Positions 16,167 to 22,490 of a stretch of 35,026 bases of DNA are shown piece after piece; the stretch's first letter is position 1, and every line of letters starts with the position of its first letter. A model generated the notes under the pieces. It was not told the origin of the DNA, made no database searches, and saw only the letters and a program-made list of their open reading frames with translations. The DNA comes from a virus. The position numbers and the translations under genes were made by a program. The stretch spans positions 1 through 35,026 of the IMG/VR virus record IMGVR_UViG_3300010885_047510; one strand, 5' to 3'.

Positions 16167-17999
16167 TTATTGCTGAGGAGAAAGCATAGCCTGAAGTGCG
16201 CTTTGCCCTTGGCCAATATCCGTCTCAGAAAGGGTGCCTGCTGCATTTGCTGCTTTATTCGCTATATCTGCTGCATGTCCAGCCATCATAGCTTGTTGTT
16301 GTTTTTGCTGCTCCTGAGCGCGTTGCTGTCTAATCTCCGCAACCGATTTCGGTCCCTTGAGAACCTTCTGTTTATTACCGAGCATTTGACTATATTCCGC
16401 AAGCACTTCATCCGCATCAACCAAATCAAGCGCTTCGGGTTTACCCATCTGCGCCAACGCTGATCCCATATGCACAAGTGCTTCAAGACCCGTAAGGTTC
16501 GCCGCTTTTTGTGCCAGCGCCAAGGTAGAAATAAAATCCAATTCAAGCGGAACACCCTGCAATGATTGTGGTGGAGGTGGGATGATTTTTTTGCGTTTTA
16601 ATATACCAAAAATTCGACGAAGCTTGCTATTCAAGCCTTCAAGCTGGTTTTCAATTACCGGCCCTAGCACGCTCATGCGCTCAATAACCTTAGCATTTAT
16701 TGAAGTAGCTGTTTCTCTGTCTTGAGATGTTTGCGAAATCATCATAAATAAATCATTGAACAGCCCGACCTTAATCCGCTGCTGTATCATTTCAATATCG
16801 CGCGAAACATAATCAAGATTGAACTGCTGCTCATAAATAGAGCGCATGCCTTTACCGGGAGAAAGATCGTTTAAATACGTCACATGCCCAGGAAGCTGTG
16901 ATGATGGATAATTTTTTAGCTCGGCAGATGCTAATAATGGTGGGCGAATACCTTTTTCAATACCTTCGGCCTTGCGCGAAGTCTCTACCTGTAGCTGCAT
17001 TACATCAGGTAAAATATCCATTCCTGGCGAGCGGCCATACGCGTCATTACTTTGCGTAGCCCATCGTGACGCTGTAAATGGGCATTCCATAAACCCGCGC
17101 ATAGAAAGCGGCTGTTTTGTGCCGGCGCCATAAACCCAATAAACCTCACGCCATGGAAATGCACCTTTAATTTTACCTATTTCTTTGCCAGCAATAGGAA
17201 AATTAGGCTCAATTGAATGAGCAATAAGACGCTCAGTAGTGATGGCGCCACCCTTCTCTTTCCATAATTTTTGAATTTCCGGCGAGCAGTTATCTAGCCC
17301 AAAAAAATCAACAATCTGCGCTACAGTCATTACAAATACACGATATAGGCCATCAATACGCATCGTAGCACCTGATGCCAAATAATACTCGCCTACGCAT
17401 GGTGTGTAACAGCGGATAATATCTTTTTCATCTTCATAAATGATATTTACTGAAGTTCCATATACCACAATATCTTCGCACTCTTGCGAAAATGCATTGT
17501 AAAAATTACTGCGCGCAAGAACGGTGTAAACAATATCTTCAACCGTATCGAGCCAAATACGCGCCTCATCATCAATTTCCACACCACGCATTGCTGGAAT
17601 AATTTTAAACCATGGGCGCGACGGAGAACACAATCCGGACATCAATCCTCCGGAGCATATGCGTGCAGCAAATGTTGCAGTAGGATCAAGTATAGATTCG
17701 TTTATTTCGAGGCCGCGAGTCATGCTATTTGCACTTGGCAAACCACCAGCAGATTGTGTCAGCCATATAGACCTGCGCGGTAAAATAAAACGCGCAAGAT
17801 CAGAGTAATTACTTATCCACCATGTATTGCGCCATGTGCGCAGCATCCCAAGGCGCCCCTCAAGATGCCCGCGAAGAACAGGCCAATCCTTTTCGCTTAT
17901 TATTTTATTGAGGTCTTTTTTATCTGGTTCTACAGGCTGTTTTGATTGCGCAAGCGGGCCAGCCTCTTCATAAAAAGCGAATGATTTATCTTCTGTCAT
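16167..17999 (-). CDS. Portal protein (head-to-tail connector)
   Basis: This 610-residue protein should form the dodecameric ring at the DNA-entry vertex. It matches the podovirus head-to-tail connecting protein family in length and motifs: TWRNTWWISNYSDLARFILP near the start, FAARICSGGLMSGLCSPSRP, YGTSVNIIYEDE, and in the core EVYWVYGAG and GRSPGMDILPDVMQLQ. The C-terminal 80 residues are Gln/Ala-rich helix, as in other portals. The ATG at 17999 overlaps the upstream stop (ATGA); an upstream in-frame ATG at 18014 lies inside the previous gene. Confidence 0.9.
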   Translation of the reverse strand: MTEDKSFAFYEEAGPLAQSKQPVEPDKKDLNKIISEKDWPVLRGHLEGRLGMLRTWRNTWWISNYSDLARFILPRRSIWLTQSAGGLPSANSMTRGLEINESILDPTATFAARICSGGLMSGLCSPSRPWFKIIPAMRGVEIDDEARIWLDTVEDIVYTVLARSNFYNAFSQECEDIVVYGTSVNIIYEDEKDIIRCYTPCVGEYYLASGATMRIDGLYRVFVMTVAQIVDFFGLDNCSPEIQKLWKEKGGAITTERLIAHSIEPNFPIAGKEIGKIKGAFPWREVYWVYGAGTKQPLSMRGFMECPFTASRWATQSNDAYGRSPGMDILPDVMQLQVETSRKAEGIEKGIRPPLLASAELKNYPSSQLPGHVTYLNDLSPGKGMRSIYEQQFNLDYVSRDIEMIQQRIKVGLFNDLFMMISQTSQDRETATSINAKVIERMSVLGPVIENQLEGLNSKLRRIFGILKRKKIIPPPPQSLQGVPLELDFISTLALAQKAANLTGLEALVHMGSALAQMGKPEALDLVDADEVLAEYSQMLGNKQKVLKGPKSVAEIRQQRAQEQQKQQQAMMAGHAADIANKAANAAGTLSETDIGQGQSALQAMLSPQQ

Positions 18000-18244
18000 T
18001 TTGCAACATTCCACCCTGTCAGAAAATATACAACTATTAAAATGCGCGACACCCAGCTATAGTTTTTGGGAGTAAATAAATACTTTACCCTCCATAAATA
18101 ATGGCGAATTGCAAGGTCTACTTGTTCTTGCGTAAATCCAGCATTAAAAGCATCTTTATCCGCCTCAAGTATAAAATTATCGCCAAGCCAAACCAGCCCT
18201 ATTGAGGTGCAGTATTTTTTTGATGCCTCGTAATCATAATGCAT
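17996..18244 (-). CDS. Small protein with C-terminal hydrophobic segment, unknown function
   Basis: This 82-residue protein has a soluble N-terminal part (YEASKKYCTSIGLVWLGDNF, a DAFNAGFTQEQVDLAIRHYL helix) and a hydrophobic end (ILIVVYFLTGW) that may be a membrane or packing helix. An AGGG SD precedes its ATG, and its stop overlaps the portal start. It lies between the Pro/Ala-rich protein and the portal. No family recognised. Confidence 0.55.
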   Translation of the reverse strand: MHYDYEASKKYCTSIGLVWLGDNFILEADKDAFNAGFTQEQVDLAIRHYLWRVKYLFTPKNYSWVSRILIVVYFLTGWNVAK

Positions 18245-18246
18245 GG

Positions 18247-18456
18247 CTATGGCCCTAGAAGATTGCTTTTTGCCGTACTTGGTGGAGCCGATAAATCCGG
18301 GTTTGCAGCCGATGCGCCAGCAGCAAATTGCGCTTTTTTCCGCTGATTAGCTGCAGTCATTGCTACAGCAGTATTAGCCATCGACGCAGGAGCCGCAGCC
18401 GGGGGGGCGGCAGGAAGATCGGGGACCGATGGAGATGATGGCGCTAAAAAACCCAC
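18247..18456 (-). CDS. Pro/Ala-rich small protein typical of the terminase-portal interval
   Basis: This 69-residue protein has an N-terminal hydrophobic-Pro tract (MGFLAPSSPSVPDLPAAPPA) and a C-terminal Ala/Lys segment ending in LLGP. Short Pro/Ala-rich proteins with an MGFL... start and an ...LLG end commonly sit between terminase and portal genes in related phages; their role is unclear. The start codon is GTG (18456-18454), set by a near-perfect SD (AAGGAGG) six bases upstream. Confidence 0.65.
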   Translation of the reverse strand: MGFLAPSSPSVPDLPAAPPAAAPASMANTAVAMTAANQRKKAQFAAGASAANPDLSAPPSTAKSNLLGP

Positions 18457-18488
18457 TGTAACCTCCTTGGAAAAATCAATAATGCCTT

Positions 18489-18516
18489 ATTATATCTAAA
18501 ATAAAATATAAATCAA
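18489..18516 (-). promoter_or_regulatory. Candidate leftward sigma70 promoter before the portal operon
   Basis: Minus-strand TTGATT (18516-18511) and a perfect TATAAT (18494-18489) are separated by 16 bp in an AT-rich gap, 33 bp upstream of the GTG start at 18456. The -10 element is strong, the -35 moderate. Confidence 0.5.
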
Positions 18517-18571
18517 TGCGTTATTCAAATTTCAAAAATGTGTGCATGGGTATGCTATAGTGTGTTATTAG

Positions 18572-18703
18572 CTACTGAACACCAAAATATTCCCCAACCT
18601 GCACCATCAGGTACGCAATAATAACTAGGTATCTCCAAATTAACGCAACTCCGCCAATGCCAATAAACGCGCCGCCAATGTAATTAATTATTGAGCGTGT
18701 CAT
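18572..18703 (-). CDS. Tiny membrane protein (43 residues)
   Basis: The ATG at 18703 overlaps the upstream stop as ATGA. The product begins MTRSIINYIGG and contains one or two strongly hydrophobic stretches (FIGIGGVALIW and YLVIIAYLMVQV), so it should insert in the membrane. A small membrane protein in a phage late operon could be a holin-like or morphogenesis factor, but nothing specific supports that. Translation is supported by the coupled start. Confidence 0.5.
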   Translation of the reverse strand: MTRSIINYIGGAFIGIGGVALIWRYLVIIAYLMVQVGEYFGVQ

Positions 18704-18981
18704 AAATCCGCACTCCTTCTCATTGTTAATTCAGCATATCCGATTATATCTTCCATATGCATATCTTTCTCTGGTCCACCACATACAACCCTCGCCATCT
18801 TTACAGCGATCATCTCAAGCGATTCGCGCATTTCATTTGACAGCAGACACCAATTACTGCTTGTGCGCATTACCATTTTAATCGCTTGCGATATTCCAGA
18901 AACATCTGAGTACCGCCCATGCGTTTTACCGCGCTCCCGCAATAAACCATTAGTATCAATCACCCCTTTATCCCCCTGCAT
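18700..18981 (-). CDS. DUF6378-like phage protein
   Basis: This 93-residue protein has the pattern LLRERGKTHGRYSDVSGISQ, then a helix with MRESLEMIAVKMARVVCGGP and IIGYAEL near the C-terminus. These match the small conserved phage domain known as DUF6378 (RG.THGD.., EAL.MIA.K..RI..G, ..W.DIAGYA.L), whose function is unknown. The ATG at 18981 follows AAGGGAAAT; a GTG at 18963 that overlaps the terminase stop (GTGA) is an alternative start. It overlaps the terminase gene by 22 bp. Confidence 0.7.
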   Translation of the reverse strand: MQGDKGVIDTNGLLRERGKTHGRYSDVSGISQAIKMVMRTSSNWCLLSNEMRESLEMIAVKMARVVCGGPEKDMHMEDIIGYAELTMRRSADL

Positions 18982-21368
18982 ATTTCCCTTGACAACGGAT
19001 TATATTCGACCTGATGCATGTTACGCGCGGCATTATCTTCCTCGATTGGATAGCCGTTTATCATGCCAGCAACCTTGCGCACACGAGAGGCCGAGCGGAG
19101 TTGCATAATTGCATAGCGAGTACATGCCATCAAGTCATCGTACTCCTTCTGCACCTTTCCCTCTTTCCTGTGATACAACCTAAATTCTTCAAACCACTCA
19201 CTCAAATGCCGAAACACCCTAAACCTACCAGTCTCCATGCGCATCAGCATCTCTGTCAATCCCGCCTCTACCGAATTGCTCCCGTTTTCAAAAGTCGCAT
19301 GCTCCGGTAGCATATTAAGCCCTAAATCTCTATATGACACACTCAATTGCTCACCCGAATTTTTATCATGAATATTCCCATCATGCGGCCATGCCCACGG
19401 AAGTTTCCCCCATGGTTTAAGCGCAGCGGCATGAATAATAGGCGTAGCCTCACTCCGTTTATAACAATTCGTTACATAAATAATATCATCCTGCGGATTA
19501 TACAATAATTTTACTGCCGCAGTTGGATGCTCCCACCCGAAATCTATTCCCGCAATTTCTAACCAAAAAAAAGGCACCGATGCCATATCAAACGGATCAC
19601 ATGCAATGGCCTCCTCCGCAACAGGAAATATCCGCCCACTACCCAAAATAGGTTGCCCCATAATACGCGCATTACGCTCGTGCGCCGGATAACTATCAAT
19701 AATCTTTTGCCTCTCCGCCGGAGCAATATGCAGCGCATCCTCAATAGTCATATTAATATCGCAGCGGTCCGGCGATTTATCATGCAGAAATTTTCTAACC
19801 ACTTCGCTCATACCCTTGAGGGGCGTAAACGTCATATACAAAAACCCCTTCGTCGCGTTTGTCCGTGTCAATGCCTCCGTATAAATATCCAATGGCGGCT
19901 CTTCATCAAGCCACACAATATCAACCGTATCCGCCTGGAATTTCTCCCGCCCCTGCTCATAATATTTTAAGCGAATGCGCGTCTTGCCACCTGACGCATG
20001 CTTCACATAAATAGTATCAACCAAATCCGCTACACCCCTACTCGGTGTCGTCTCTACAATATCATCCAGCGGTATAAATCCTGTCCCTGGATTTCCCGAA
20101 TCCCCTATCAATAATTTCTGAATCGAATCCCGAACAACCTCGCCCGTTACACCTGCACACCAAATCACAGGCGCTTTCTTCAGTCGCACACCTTCCCACC
20201 ATGAGGGGTACTTGCCCGTAGCGTGAATTGCCGTGTTAGCGGCAGCGCACATGGTTTTTCCGCAATTATGATGTATAACCCCTTGTAATATATAATTATT
20301 ATTGACAGGAACATGGCAGTCAATAATTGGTTGCCAGCCTATAGGAATGTATGCTATAATCTTCTCGCCAAAAACTAAAACAGGAGATTCTAATGGGTAA
20401 AACATCGAAATGCGCCGAGCATCATAATTTGATTCTGCAAATGAACGAGCAAGGCTATGAGCGTCAAGAAATTGCACAGCACCTTGGCCTACCAAAGACG
20501 ACAATACAGAACTATCTCCAGTCTCGGAATATCCCCCCCGCTGCCGGAGGCGGGAAAAAACTTCTGCGTCAACTAGACACGATTCGCCAGATGATCGAAG
20601 TTCATGGGAAAAGTCAGCAAGAAGTTGCAGATTATTTTCATGTCCATGTTTCAGTGGTAGAAAGACTGATCGCATCCGTGGGCATGAAAACATCTCGTAC
20701 AGGGCCTCGCGCTGCAAGCGGCCACAAACAAAGGTGGAATGGAGGTCGGATTCTTGAAAAAAATTGGTATATTGGCGTATTTGTTCCTCTGCATCCTCAT
20801 GCGAAAACATCAGGCTATGTTTCGGAGCACCGGCTTGTGATGGAAGTGCATCTTGGTCGCTATCTTCTACCAACAGAGGTAGTTGACCATCGAGATAGCC
20901 ATACGCAACACAACTGGCCTGATAATCTTCGAGTTTATGACTCAAATGCAGACCATTTGAGCGAGACATTAACTGGTCGATACGGCAATAGCCGTGTTCG
21001 GTTAATATTTGGTGACTGGTCGAGCAGTCGAACCAGCGACCCGATTCCAGAACTACACGAAACGCTGGCTCAATCCCCCGAAGGATTCCGCGAGAAATTT
21101 GAGCGGTACATCGAGATTCACCGTCCCACGAAGGAACATTCGCGCCTTCCTCGAAAAAAATATCTCCGCACAGGCGCTCACCAGAATCCGTTTCCATAAT
21201 AGACCACGGCGAAAGACATTGATTGCCAGCACGCAACAGAGTTTCACGAAATTTACCAGCATTCCTGTGAAACATTTGCTGCTTCCTGTAAGGCCGATAC
21301 AACTCCAGCTTTCGCTTTTCCGCTTCAAGCCGCAAGCGCGCATAATCTTCAGCTGTAAAATCAGTCAT
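18960..21368 (-). CDS. terL: Large terminase subunit (ATPase-nuclease motor) interrupted by an intein
   Basis: The precursor is 802 residues; removal of the intein leaves about 484. TerL pumps DNA into the head through the portal and cuts the concatemer. The N-terminal half carries the ATPase: Walker A is rebuilt only after splicing as AGNQ|CGKT, and a Walker B-like IVWLDEEP is present. The C-terminal half has the nuclease's first acidic motif, IAGIDFGWEHPTAAVKLLY, and a DDLMACTRYAI helix. The ATG at 21368 overlaps the upstream zinc-ribbon gene; a GTG at 21383 is possible. The inserted 318 residues split the P-loop, so the ATPase must be inactive until the intein is removed. Confidence 0.9.
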   Translation of the reverse strand: MTDFTAEDYARLRLEAEKRKLELYRPYRKQQMFHRNAGKFRETLLRAGNQCLSPWSIMETDSGERLCGDIFFEEGANVPSWDGESRCTAQISRGILRGIEPAFRVVLESGRWFDCSTSHQILTEHGYCRIDQLMSRSNGLHLSHKLEDYQASCVAYGYLDGQLPLLVEDSDQDALPSQAGAPKHSLMFSHEDAEEQIRQYTNFFQESDLHSTFVCGRLQREALYEMFSCPRMRSVFLPLKHGHENNLQLLADFSHELRSSGESCLVDAEVFSRLRQRGGYSETGDSSVLSSLVGQGAVQFLDAHSLARSFAESNYDARRISMFYPLESPVLVFGEKIIAYIPIGWQPIIDCHVPVNNNYILQGVIHHNCGKTMCAAANTAIHATGKYPSWWEGVRLKKAPVIWCAGVTGEVVRDSIQKLLIGDSGNPGTGFIPLDDIVETTPSRGVADLVDTIYVKHASGGKTRIRLKYYEQGREKFQADTVDIVWLDEEPPLDIYTEALTRTNATKGFLYMTFTPLKGMSEVVRKFLHDKSPDRCDINMTIEDALHIAPAERQKIIDSYPAHERNARIMGQPILGSGRIFPVAEEAIACDPFDMASVPFFWLEIAGIDFGWEHPTAAVKLLYNPQDDIIYVTNCYKRSEATPIIHAAALKPWGKLPWAWPHDGNIHDKNSGEQLSVSYRDLGLNMLPEHATFENGSNSVEAGLTEMLMRMETGRFRVFRHLSEWFEEFRLYHRKEGKVQKEYDDLMACTRYAIMQLRSASRVRKVAGMINGYPIEEDNAARNMHQVEYNPLSREICRGIKG
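20331..20360 (+). promoter_or_regulatory. Promoter of the antisense intein nuclease, inside the intein
   Basis: TTGCCA (20331-20336) and a perfect TATAAT (20355-20360) with an extended -10 TG (TGCTATAAT) are 18 bp apart. It lies within intein codons, starting one base after the block F coding segment, and points rightward, antisense to terL. An SD follows at 20382-20386. Confidence 0.7.
20382..20386 (+). promoter_or_regulatory. Shine-Dalgarno site of the antisense nuclease
   Basis: AGGAG lies six bases before the ATG at 20393. With the promoter just upstream it makes a complete expression signal on the strand opposite terL, so the antisense reading frame does not look accidental. Confidence 0.75.
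20393..21199 (+). CDS. HNH homing endonuclease encoded antisense inside the terL intein
   Basis: This 268-residue protein lies wholly inside the intein coding region on the other strand. It has two HTH-like segments (about 15-45, QEIAQHLGLPKTTIQNYL; about 64-98, SQQEVADYFHVHVSVVERLI) and a full HNH nuclease motif at about 141-188: GYVSEHRLVMEVHLGRYL, EVVDHRDSHTQHNWPDNLRV and YDSNADH. That motif is far too specific to be chance. The last 80 residues lie antisense to intein splicing blocks A/B. It has its own promoter and SD, and its stop is 19 bp from the intein edge. The likely target is the intein-free terL P-loop, which would spread the intein. Homing is inferred. Confidence 0.92.
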   Translation: MGKTSKCAEHHNLILQMNEQGYERQEIAQHLGLPKTTIQNYLQSRNIPPAAGGGKKLLRQLDTIRQMIEVHGKSQQEVADYFHVHVSVVERLIASVGMKTSRTGPRAASGHKQRWNGGRILEKNWYIGVFVPLHPHAKTSGYVSEHRLVMEVHLGRYLLPTEVVDHRDSHTQHNWPDNLRVYDSNADHLSETLTGRYGNSRVRLIFGDWSSSRTSDPIPELHETLAQSPEGFREKFERYIEIHRPTKEHSRLPRKKYLRTGAHQNPFP

Positions 21369-21546
21369 ATTTACATTTACCACACGATTTTGTATTTCCC
21401 GATGTCAAATTACTAATTCTTACATTCACCACACTACCACACTCACACGCGCACGCCCACACATTTTCCCGCCCAGACTTGCCAATTAAGCGAAGCGCGA
21501 TTAATTTGCCGAAGTGCATTCCAGTTAGGTTTTTTCCGTAGGCCAT
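21361..21546 (-). CDS. Small zinc-ribbon DNA-binding-type protein
   Basis: This 61-residue protein has the pattern NLTGMHFGKLIALRLIGKSG, then WACACECGSVVNV and GNTKSCGKC. This layout (LTG..FG+L.., C.C.CG, L.SG.TKSCGC) is the zinc-binding N-terminal module of many phage AP2/HNH homing-type nucleases. Here it stands alone, directly before terL, and its last 8 bp overlap the terL start. It could be a remnant of a homing nuclease or an independent DNA-binding factor. No clear SD precedes its ATG. Confidence 0.65.
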   Translation of the reverse strand: MAYGKNLTGMHFGKLIALRLIGKSGRENVWACACECGSVVNVRISNLTSGNTKSCGKCKYD

Positions 21547-21884
21547 TAAAGAACGATAATTTCATTATAATAATACAGAATATCATGAAATTTTATGTAG
21601 GTCAAGTGACATATTTTACACGCGGATATTTTTTGTGGAGGTTTGGTAAGTGACATTATTTGTAGCCGCGTTGTAGCTGGGGGACTATAAAAGTCTCTTA
21701 TCCACCATTGGGGGTATCCCCAGCCCCTGCCACCCCTCCTTCTGAGTTTCCGCTACGCTTACGCTCTATCGCTGGCATAAAATAAGATGGAATATGTTGC
21801 TCATGTTTTATAATGCGTTCGCTTTGCTCACAAACTATAAGAAGTGATTAAGTATTCATTCCGTTATCGTAACGAAACAATTAT
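21547..21884 (-). other. Gene-free region between the small terminase and the zinc-ribbon gene
   Basis: No reliable gene is seen in these 338 bp. It holds a leftward promoter candidate (21577-21605), copies of the TGTCACTT motif at about 21602-21611 and 21647-21656, and a GC-rich block with alternative hairpins: GCTGGGG (21676-21682) with CCCCAGC (21718-21724), or TGGGG (21709-21713) with CCCCA (21718-21722). Packaging sites often lie near terminase genes, so this is a candidate pac/cos region; nothing in it proves that. Confidence 0.5.
21577..21605 (-). promoter_or_regulatory. Candidate leftward promoter for the zinc-ribbon/terL genes
   Basis: Minus-strand TTGACC (21605-21600), a 17 bp spacer and TATTCT (21582-21577) preceded by TGA (extended -10 TGATATTCT). 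The same TGATATTCT appears in the promoter at 23714-23742. The -35 lies within the repeated TGTCACTTGAC motif. Confidence 0.55.
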
Positions 21885-22490
21885 CTATTCATTATCACCT
21901 AATTTTTCTGGCATAGGTGGAATAACAAGCGCATCTTGCCCCGTTATTTTTGCCAATGATTGCTCAAGCTTTAATAATCTTTCTGTACTCATTTTTTGAA
22001 TAGGGTCAATTTCAACTTTCATTGAAATAGATTGTGCTGCTTTTCCTTTTGTGCGATCAGTCCATTCTTTCAAAACATTTAACGATGAATTTGCGCTTTC
22101 AGATGTCAAGCCAGTATGCAGTAATTTCAAGCGCACAGCTTCGTATGCTTCATCATCTGACATAATGCCAACGCCCCAGATTGAGCCGGAAACTTTTTTA
22201 ATTAGCGCGATCAATTGTGGTTTTGAAAATGTTTCTAATTTGTTGAGTGTTTCTTGTGTTATTGGTTCGCCCAGGCGATAGGAATTTGGAGTGCCAAGGC
22301 CGCGACCATTCGGACCAGCATTATTGCCAGGTGCAAATTTACCATTCGGCAAATGTGTAATAGGTAATTCCACATTATTTTCATGTGAATTTAATTCTAC
22401 ATTATTATTTTGTGGATTAGAATCCTTTAATTCCACAGAAATATTATGTAAATAGGGTTTTTTTACGCTTTCGGTGGATATATCAATCAT
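21885..22490 (-). CDS. Probable small terminase subunit
   Basis: This 201-residue protein is the first gene of the leftward block, where the small terminase is expected. It has an Asn-rich N-terminal region with repeats of NNVEL, a basic PNGKFAPGNNAGPNGRG linker (read as PNGKFAPGNN then AGPNGRG), and a helical C-terminal part (LNKLETFSKPQLIALIKKVS, then SANSSLNVLKEWTDRTKGKA). The GKFAPGN..GPNGRG segment is common in phage small terminase-type proteins. The role is inferred mainly from position. No strong SD is seen. Confidence 0.6.
   Translation of the reverse strand: MIDISTESVKKPYLHNISVELKDSNPQNNNVELNSHENNVELPITHLPNGKFAPGNNAGPNGRGLGTPNSYRLGEPITQETLNKLETFSKPQLIALIKKVSGSIWGVGIMSDDEAYEAVRLKLLHTGLTSESANSSLNVLKEWTDRTKGKAAQSISMKVEIDPIQKMSTERLLKLEQSLAKITGQDALVIPPMPEKLGDNE

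Larger units (their letters stand above)
20265..21218 (-). mobile_element. Intein in the terminase P-loop, with an antisense nuclease gene instead of a sense-strand one
   Basis: The 318-residue insertion starts with Cys (CLSPWSIMET) and ends VIHHN, followed by Cys as +1 residue, which fits a class 1 intein. Block A is the first dozen residues; a block B-like CSTSHQILT holds the expected His (Ser replaces the usual Thr three residues before it), about residues 65-73. Block F/G is IIDCHVPVNNNY...GVIHHN. P-loops are known intein hot spots. The 200 or so residues between about 87 and 277 show no LAGLIDADG or HNH motif and lie antisense to the nuclease at 20393-21199. Splicing is inferred, not shown. 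Confidence 0.88.

Noticed and set aside
20265-21218. Alternative view: a plain insertion of an HNH gene that breaks terL, leaving it non-functional
   Set aside because: The terL frame stays open through the whole insertion, begins with Cys, ends HHN before Cys, and has block B- and F-like motifs, which a simple disruption would not produce.
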